From NCBI GenBank assembly GCA_035510695.1, contig DATKGO010000029.1, positions 1 through 26,758 of the forward strand: DNA of 26,758 nucleotides, given 5' to 3'. A program made the position numbers and the translations under genes. Shown here in pieces: positions 21,068-26,758 of the stretch (the stretch's first letter is position 1; every line of letters begins with the position of its first letter). Source of the DNA: DAIDHK01 sp035510695 (GTDB lineage: Bacteria > Patescibacteriota > Microgenomatia > Levybacterales > UBA12049). Below the pieces are notes generated by a model. It had not been told where the DNA came from. It searched no databases and worked only from the letters and a program-made list of their open reading frames with translations.

Positions 21068-21898
21068 ATGAAAGATAAATTAATTAAATTACTATTATTA
21101 ACTTATAGCGTTTTATTTTATTCGACTCTCATTTTAGTGAGTTTAGGTAATCTACAAAGCCTCAGAGATGTTTTATTAATTTTTCTTTTTTTACCGGTAT
21201 TGTCTTTTTTATTGATTCAATTAATCAGGAAGCTTCCCCTAAAAATAAAACCTTCAATTTTAAAATTAGAAGCGGTATTTCTTTTATATAGCTTTGTTTT
21301 CACTTCCCTAATAATAGTTTTTAACTTGTTGCTTATTAGGAGTATTGGCGATTCTTTTTACGTATTGGTCTTTTTGCCTTTTGAGATATATGCTTGGACT
21401 CTAATTCTGCCAGGGTTTAAACGGGTATATCAGAGTTTTAAACAATTTAGAAAGGTAAATCAGAAGATTTTGCTTCTTCCCAGCCATGCCGGACAAAAAG
21501 AAAGCATACAAGAAGAACGTAAACGTCAATTTTTAAAGATCATCGGCAGTACCAGTCTCGGACTCTTTATTCTTTATATGTTAAATCCTAAGCCGGCAAG
21601 TGCTGCCTTTTTTGGCAGTATGCCCGGGCCTGGGACAATAAGCATAAAAGATTCAAGCGGAAATAAGATTGATCCGGCTATTCAACAGCCTCTTGACGGT
21701 TATTCAATCGCCAATTATTCCGATAGCGGCAGTTATCCTCATTATTATGGCTTTTTAAATAAAAATGGAGCTTGGTATGTGCTCAAGGATACCGGGGACG
21801 CAAATGGAACTTTTCTTTACGCAAATGGTACAAGCGGAACATATAATTGGGCTAACGTATCCTCTTTAACTTACGCTACATTTGACACAACTTTTTAA
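21068..21898 (+). CDS. Polytopic membrane protein with secreted C-terminal domain
   Basis: 276 residues; I do not recognise a named family. Four hydrophobic segments (about 7-28, 34-53, 69-90, 98-116) precede a basic stretch and a second, signal-like sequence: KRQFLKIIG (152-160), hydrophobic 161-171, and PASAAFF (176-182), resembling a Tat-type signal with an AxA cleavage site but inside the protein. The C-terminal part (about 183-276), with PGPGTISIKDSSGNKIDPA and YYGFLNKNGAWYVLK, is rich in Gly, Ser, Tyr and looks like a small beta domain. GAGGAG lies 8 nt before the ATG. It faces the phage-like 1447-residue gene with 3 nt between the stops. Confidence 0.8.
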   Translation: MKDKLIKLLLLTYSVLFYSTLILVSLGNLQSLRDVLLIFLFLPVLSFLLIQLIRKLPLKIKPSILKLEAVFLLYSFVFTSLIIVFNLLLIRSIGDSFYVLVFLPFEIYAWTLILPGFKRVYQSFKQFRKVNQKILLLPSHAGQKESIQEERKRQFLKIIGSTSLGLFILYMLNPKPASAAFFGSMPGPGTISIKDSSGNKIDPAIQQPLDGYSIANYSDSGSYPHYYGFLNKNGAWYVLKDTGDANGTFLYANGTSGTYNWANVSSLTYATFDTTF

Positions 21899-21901
21899 AT
21901 A

Positions 21902-24900
21902 CTACCAGAAGACCAGAGTCCGCCAGAATTCAGTGCCGGATTGGCGCATAACGTAGATATATTCAAGATTTGCACCGAATAGATCACTGGTGCTCATAGA
22001 GAACATTCTGTTTCCCTGTAAAACAGTGCCGTGGGCGTAAGGCGTGGTAGAACAAGGAACAATAATATTTTTGACCAGGTCGTAATACATTACACGTCCG
22101 GTTGCGTCTTTGGTGAAATATATTCTGTCCTTTCCGTTATATTCAAACATTGAGCCACCGGTATAAGTTTCGTTTAACGGGAACTGTGACAAGTAATCCC
22201 AATAATCATTAACTATATCGTATTTATCAATTTCGCTAGTGCCGCCTCCTCGCCAGGAATACATGTATTGAGCTCTATTAATATATGAGGTTCCAAAAAG
22301 CCGGATCAGATTTATTCCGCTGCCCAAAGTGGTGTTGGATATTGCGCGTGGTGTTACTCCCAGTACTGCGTATTGGCTGCAGCCGTCTACAACGTTGGCA
22401 CCGTTGGCAGTAATGGTCAGAGTGTTAGCAGTACCGGTACCGCCAATGGCTGATTCATAACAAACGTTGGCCAGTAAGCCTGAAAGTAAACGGACTCTTT
22501 TAGCTGTGAGTGTATTAACCCCCCAGTTTTGCACAGGAATAAGCGTACCGATAGCTCCCATAACCGGTTGGACAAAATCAGCTGCGATAGTGCCGGCGGC
22601 AAGAGCAGCTGTCTGGGCGGTAGTATTTAGAGTCAAACCAGAGCCCGCACCGGTTAAAGCAGTAGTTGCAAGACCGGTTGTTGGAGTATAACCTGTGCCC
22701 ACACTTAGAAGCATGACATTGGTCACCGCTCCGGCACCGGTAACCTTATAGATATTATTAAATCCGCTGCCGCCGGTCACAGCTACGATATCACCGGTTA
22801 CATAACTTGCCCCAGCTGCTCCAATTGCTGTAGCAAATTGACCACCTCCTGTTGTTTGTCCCCAATTATCCATGATGGCATAGACAGTGGTAGAATCGGG
22901 ATTAGTTTCTACAGCTCTTAAAGTATAAGGAGTTATAGTACCAGTTGTGCCGGTGACACCAAAAGTTATAGTGGTGGCAGTGTTGGAGGCAATCGGGATT
23001 TCATTTGGATAATTACCGCATCCACTGCCTGCCAGTAGTTTGACTTTTTTACCAGCCCATTGATTGGGTATCCAGTTTTTGTTGGCGTCAACTAACGTAG
23101 TTGAAGATCCGCCTGTGGCAATTCCCCAGGCAAACTGGTTAGAGACTTTATTCGTGCTTTCAGTACCGAAAGATTTGGGATCCATGATAACGTATTTGAA
23201 AGTACCACTTACAGGATTGACAGTAAATTGTCCGCCTAAGGCAGCGGTGGTATTGGTAACCATCAGACAATTGGCTGTATTACCGATGATTCTTCTGGCG
23301 TTGGTAACCGAAGTTAAGCCGTTTACTCCCACTTGAAGAATTTTACCGATGTGTTCATTAGGCTGCCAGTTTTTCGTAGTATCAATAAGAGTAGTGGCTC
23401 CTTCCGCGTAGCCAGCAATTATACCTGCAGTATTTAGAGGAGAAAGTGTCAGAGTTTGCGTTGGAGCACCATAGCCTGAACCGCCATTGATAAGGGCGAC
23501 TGTTGTTGCAGCGCCGTTAGTTCCGGTAGCTGTTACAGCAATTAATGCTCCAGTACCGCCGCCGCCGGTTACGGTATAAACTGTTCCTATAACGGCAACA
23601 TTAATGGTACAGCCGGTTCCTTGGGCAGCGTAAGGAACAGTTGTCGAAACATTTCCCAAATTGGTAGTAGTTAGTCCGTTTGCGACAGAATAACCGCTGC
23701 CATAAGCTACATATGTGTAGGCTGTGATTACACCGGTTGATACGGCAGACACTTTAATTATGCCGCCACTACCTCCGTTTATAGCCAATAAATCTCCTAC
23801 TGTATATCCTGTACCTCCCGCACCTAGAGTAGTATTGGCAATAGGACCGGTGGTGCCGATGATACCACTGACATAACCTGTGCCTCCGGCAGTTGGAGTA
23901 GTGTTGATAGCAGTTATAGTACCAGTACCTGCTGAAGTGGTGACAGTACAATTTGAAGGTAAATTAAAAGTAAAGGTAGTTGCAGAGGGAACACCTACTA
24001 CAGTTCTAAGTCCGTTGAAAAATGTTCCACCGCCTTGAGCAGTAGAGACATCGCAGCCGCCAATCATAACTAAGTCGCCAATCATAAGGTTATGGTTAAT
24101 AGCTGTAGTTCCTATGGCGGTATCAGTGATTGTGTTATTGATAGTTAATCCTGAGGCGTTGGCATTTTTGGTGACTGAAATACCGGTAGCGACGTTTGTG
24201 CCATTGGCAGTGTAACCGGTAGTACCGGGAGTTTCAATAGCTACTCCATTGACCACTCCTCCGGCGAGGACACTGGTTACACGAATTATGCCGCCTGTGC
24301 CGCCTGACACAGTCAATAAATCATTTACATTGTAATTTGACCCGCCGCTATTACCGACAGCTACACTTAGGAGACAATTAGCCGGGGCAGCGGCGCTTTT
24401 GGCGACACTAGACATACCAATTGCCGGCTGCATGGGAATTAGTCCCGTGACGTTGATAGTGCAACCTGTGCCGTTGGCAGGTGAGTCAGTGGTAGCATAG
24501 TTACCAAGCGTATAGCCGGAACCGGGATTAATTACAGAAACTGATGTGACAGCGCCCGAATTTATAGTCAAAACTTTAACAGTACCGCCAGTCCCGGTAG
24601 CCAAGGTGAGAATGTCATTTACCTGATAGCTGCTGCCGCCGGCTGCGATTGACACTGTGTAGATACCCGTACCTACAGATTGGGCAGTAAAAGTTCTGGC
24701 GACACCGAAATCGAATTGTCTGCCGCAAGTCATCATATCGTTTTCTACACTGTAGGTATATAAGCCGCTATATGCATTTCCAATCATCCAGACTTTATCG
24801 GAGTCGCCAAGAACCTGATAGGTAGTTGTAGAATCAGGAAGTACATCCCAGTCTCTGCCGATAATGAAAGTATTAATGCTGTTACCGATTATTTGTCTAG

Positions 24901-26245
24901 TCTGTCCGGCTCCGGCGCCGCTGGTAAGACGAATCATCATATTGGCAAATTTATTAGGAGCCATACCAACAGCGCCGATGGTAATTGTGCAGCCTGTTCC
25001 ACCCCCACCGGAAGTAGTCGATGAACCAGCTGAATATCCGGTTCCGGGCGTCACTAAAATGATAGCAGCTACAAGACCGCTGTTTACAGCTATTACTTTC
25101 ACCGTAGCTCCGGTTCCACCGGTAGTTAAAGTTAAGATATCGCCAATAAGATAGGTACCGGTACCGCCGCTATTTACAGATACGGTTTGGACGCTGGTGG
25201 CTTGTCCTGCGTCAATTATAGTACGGTAATTATAAGGAGCAGATCCTACAGAAATTGCTCCTTGGGTTGAAGTTAGCGGTGTAACCACGACTCCATTGGT
25301 AGATATTCCACCTTCACATTCACCCACTGACTCAATCGTCCAATCAAAGTTGGTCATCGCGGTGAATAATAAGCTTTGCTGGGCTGATTTGTTGTACCAG
25401 ACATCACTTAAAATATCGTAATACTGGATACCGTAGTTAGTAGTCGCACTTCCGGTTACGGACCACAAACCGCCGCTTTTAACTACAAATCTGGATGTAT
25501 TATCGGGAGAAATTGCCCAATTGCTGTCTAATGTGATGATACTGCTTTCGATTTGATAGAAAGTGGCGTTACTGGCGGCAGCTACGCTTAAAGGCTGAGT
25601 GTGCCAGCTATGCAAAACAGAATAAGTAGTATCTGAAAAAGTGAGGGTAGTAGCGTTGTTATAAAGAATTCTGCGTAGCTGGTTTGGACCTGTACCCATA
25701 GTCAACCTAACTTGATAATCACGCCATTGATTCCATTTCCAGTTTTTTACAAGTCCCAATGTTGAAGTATCAGCGATGGTTGCCGGCGGACCTGCAGTAT
25801 ATGTTCCGACTGGACCTTGGTCGGCTACCACAGCATCGCTGCATGCCATAATGGATCTCTCCTGTCCCGCGCCTTTTCCGGAGGTAATGAGAATTTTGTA
25901 ACCTACAAGAGATGGGCCGTCAAGACCGGCCAGTTGCAAGGTGTTAGTACCGAGACCAGGTCCAATGGCTTTACCAAAATATCCGTGTACAGGATTATAA
26001 ACCATAGCAGTTGCCGCAGAGTTGGCTACGGGGATAGCTAATGAATGCCAGGAGTCAGTCCAGGTATCATATCTATAGAGAAGAGTGGAGACGTTGTAAT
26101 AGGCATAACGTGGGGTACCGCCAGTATAATAATTATTAAAATCTCCGACACAGACTGATGTGGCTGAAGCTGCTGTAGGTGCAAATCTCATCCACTCCCA
26201 GACTGGGAGATCGACCATTGGTTTTAAATTACTGCTAAAAGCCAT
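21902..26245 (-). CDS. Giant modular beta-rich protein, phage-structure-like
   Basis: 1447 residues without a signal peptide. Two module types repeat. Gly/Thr-rich type A recurs at about 353-424, 530-599, 627-703, 805-888, 889-936 (decayed) and 1140-1207, with marks like VGDLLAINGGSGG, then GSGYS and GTGCTINV. Type B recurs at about 116-233, 432-479, 945-1022, 1044-1125 and 1241-1297, with GAGQTRQIIGN and DSTTTYQV marks. Kelch-like propeller pieces stand between them (YRYDTWTDSWHSL, YDIVNDYWDYLSQFP). This style recalls large phage tail or adhesion proteins. It starts 9 nt after a 137-residue gene; no SD seen. Exact role unknown. Confidence 0.85.
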   Translation of the reverse strand: MAFSSNLKPMVDLPVWEWMRFAPTAASATSVCVGDFNNYYTGGTPRYAYYNVSTLLYRYDTWTDSWHSLAIPVANSAATAMVYNPVHGYFGKAIGPGLGTNTLQLAGLDGPSLVGYKILITSGKGAGQERSIMACSDAVVADQGPVGTYTAGPPATIADTSTLGLVKNWKWNQWRDYQVRLTMGTGPNQLRRILYNNATTLTFSDTTYSVLHSWHTQPLSVAAASNATFYQIESSIITLDSNWAISPDNTSRFVVKSGGLWSVTGSATTNYGIQYYDILSDVWYNKSAQQSLLFTAMTNFDWTIESVGECEGGISTNGVVVTPLTSTQGAISVGSAPYNYRTIIDAGQATSVQTVSVNSGGTGTYLIGDILTLTTGGTGATVKVIAVNSGLVAAIILVTPGTGYSAGSSTTSGGGGTGCTITIGAVGMAPNKFANMMIRLTSGAGAGQTRQIIGNSINTFIIGRDWDVLPDSTTTYQVLGDSDKVWMIGNAYSGLYTYSVENDMMTCGRQFDFGVARTFTAQSVGTGIYTVSIAAGGSSYQVNDILTLATGTGGTVKVLTINSGAVTSVSVINPGSGYTLGNYATTDSPANGTGCTINVTGLIPMQPAIGMSSVAKSAAAPANCLLSVAVGNSGGSNYNVNDLLTVSGGTGGIIRVTSVLAGGVVNGVAIETPGTTGYTANGTNVATGISVTKNANASGLTINNTITDTAIGTTAINHNLMIGDLVMIGGCDVSTAQGGGTFFNGLRTVVGVPSATTFTFNLPSNCTVTTSAGTGTITAINTTPTAGGTGYVSGIIGTTGPIANTTLGAGGTGYTVGDLLAINGGSGGIIKVSAVSTGVITAYTYVAYGSGYSVANGLTTTNLGNVSTTVPYAAQGTGCTINVAVIGTVYTVTGGGGTGALIAVTATGTNGAATTVALINGGSGYGAPTQTLTLSPLNTAGIIAGYAEGATTLIDTTKNWQPNEHIGKILQVGVNGLTSVTNARRIIGNTANCLMVTNTTAALGGQFTVNPVSGTFKYVIMDPKSFGTESTNKVSNQFAWGIATGGSSTTLVDANKNWIPNQWAGKKVKLLAGSGCGNYPNEIPIASNTATTITFGVTGTTGTITPYTLRAVETNPDSTTVYAIMDNWGQTTGGGQFATAIGAAGASYVTGDIVAVTGGSGFNNIYKVTGAGAVTNVMLLSVGTGYTPTTGLATTALTGAGSGLTLNTTAQTAALAAGTIAADFVQPVMGAIGTLIPVQNWGVNTLTAKRVRLLSGLLANVCYESAIGGTGTANTLTITANGANVVDGCSQYAVLGVTPRAISNTTLGSGINLIRLFGTSYINRAQYMYSWRGGGTSEIDKYDIVNDYWDYLSQFPLNETYTGGSMFEYNGKDRIYFTKDATGRVMYYDLVKNIIVPCSTTPYAHGTVLQGNRMFSMSTSDLFGANLEYIYVMRQSGTEFWRTLVFW

Positions 26246-26254
26246 AAAAATTTA

Positions 26255-26668
26255 TTATTTCCAAATCATGTTGGGTCTAATACCATTAGCGTAGGCATTT
26301 CTGGCGGTATCAATCATTGAAAAACGGCTGTCAATACCTGTTCCGGCGGTGCTTGCTTGGGGACCATATTGGATTGTCACGTTGCCCACGTTAACGCTGC
26401 TGGCAACAGCAGTTGAATTAACGGCGTTGGAGGATCCGCTGAGAGTCATTGCGCCGCTGACAGGAATAGTGCCAGCGGCTTCAGTTGGCGTACCGTTGCT
26501 ATTTCCTACAGCTTCCATGACTACTTTCTGTCTCTGTTTGGCGTCAATTGTAGCACTGGATTCCAGAAGTTTGACAATTTTACGAAGTAATATTACTCCT
26601 TCGTCTTGAGCCGGATTGATAATGGTTCCTGAACTGTTAGTTACTTTTGTTTGTTCAAAAAAAGACAT
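26255..26668 (-). CDS. Small phage-structure-like protein
   Basis: 137 residues. It starts MSFFEQTKVTNSSGTIINPA; residues about 20-55 (DEGVILLRKIVKLLESSATI, DAKQRQKV) look helical, the middle is Ser/Thr/Ala/Val-rich, and the end is SRFSMIDTARNAYANGIRPN. I believe similar small proteins occur in structural modules of large phages, but cannot confirm it here. AAGGGG lies 10 nt before the ATG. It sits between the end of another gene and the 1447-residue gene, all on the minus strand, probably one operon. Confidence 0.75.
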   Translation of the reverse strand: MSFFEQTKVTNSSGTIINPAQDEGVILLRKIVKLLESSATIDAKQRQKVVMEAVGNSNGTPTEAAGTIPVSGAMTLSGSSNAVNSTAVASSVNVGNVTIQYGPQASTAGTGIDSRFSMIDTARNAYANGIRPNMIWK

Positions 26669-26683
26669 AATTTTTTAACCCCT

Positions 26684-26758
26684 TTATATAATATACCAAC
26701 CAGAACCGTTTGAGACAATTTGTAAGGCTGAGTATTGAAATCCGATCGCCCTCTCCTC
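26684..26758 (-). CDS. C-terminal end of an upstream gene, partial
   Basis: One minus-strand frame is open from the window edge and ends with TAA at 26684-26686, encoding ...AIGFQYSALQIVSNGSGWYI and a final I. The stop falls right at the SD of the next gene (15 nt before its ATG), which fits an operon neighbour. Only 24 codons are visible and other frames are also open here, so product and even frame are uncertain; the short beta-like ending would suit a structural protein. Confidence 0.45.
   Translation of the reverse strand, partial: EERAIGFQYSALQIVSNGSGWYII

Noticed and set aside
22417..25154. Open frames opposite and inside the 1447-residue gene
   Set aside because: They are compositional shadows of a Gly/Thr/Ala-rich sequence, with no family motifs and no SD sites.
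21902..26245. Diversity-generating retroelement target
   Set aside because: No reverse transcriptase or template repeat is visible in the window, and the repeats are protein-level modules rather than a variable C-terminal cassette.
1..26758. Recoded TGA (Gracilibacteria/SR1 code)
   Set aside because: adk2, map and rpiB end with TGA at family-consistent lengths, and no core gene needs TGA read-through.

Overview
The window reads as a bacterial chromosome of the Candidate Phyla Radiation (Patescibacteria), most likely Microgenomates-like. Reasons: it carries a long S10-spc-alpha ribosomal cluster in bacterial order; no L30 gene (rpmD) lies between rpsE and rplO, a loss known for CPR bacteria; genes are tightly packed with a mixture of Shine-Dalgarno (SD) sites and none; base composition is fairly AT-rich; and TGA acts as a normal stop (adk2, map, rpiB), which argues against the recoded Gracilibacteria/SR1 lineages. 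The lineage call is an inference from layout and protein style, not from a tree.

Layout. (1) Bases 1-13296, + strand: core translation cluster rpsC(end)-rplP-rpmC-rpsQ-rplN-rplX-rplE-rpsZ-rpsH-rplF-rplR-rpsE-rplO-secY-adk-adk2-cmk-map-infA-rpmJ-rpsM-rpsK-rpsD-rpoA-rplQ-rplM-rpsI. It supplies ribosomal proteins, the SecY channel, nucleotide kinases, Met aminopeptidase, IF-1 and the RNA polymerase alpha subunit. (2) 13318-16926, + strand: a MarR regulator with a palindromic operator, followed by a MacA/MacB-like exporter (adaptor, FtsX-like permease, ATPase). (3) 16921-20856, - strand: a trypsin-like HtrA protease without a PDZ domain, the ribosome-associated GTPase HflX, and rpe-rpiB-LytR_C packed as an operon. 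(4) 21068-26758: a membrane protein (+) facing a - strand set of phage-structure-like genes: a 1447-residue modular beta-rich protein, a 137-residue protein, and the end of a third gene that runs off the window.

Three signals lie across the genes. First, short arrays of 7-bp words recur between genes and inside two genes; in the larger arrays the word flips to its reverse complement halfway, so the array can fold into a hairpin. Second, several genes have a -10 hexamer only 6-10 nt before the ATG, predicting leaderless or nearly leaderless mRNAs (rpsZ, secY, map, rpoA, marR, htrA, hflX). Third, two inverted-repeat elements with TGTCATCC...ATGACA ends are present; one makes up the end of adk2 and supplies the start codon of cmk. 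A further array of six palindromic 13-bp units lies in the divergent region before the membrane-protein gene. No tRNA, rRNA, CRISPR array or insertion-sequence transposase was seen, and no gene-free stretch exceeds about 210 bases; the largest gaps are described as repeats or promoters.
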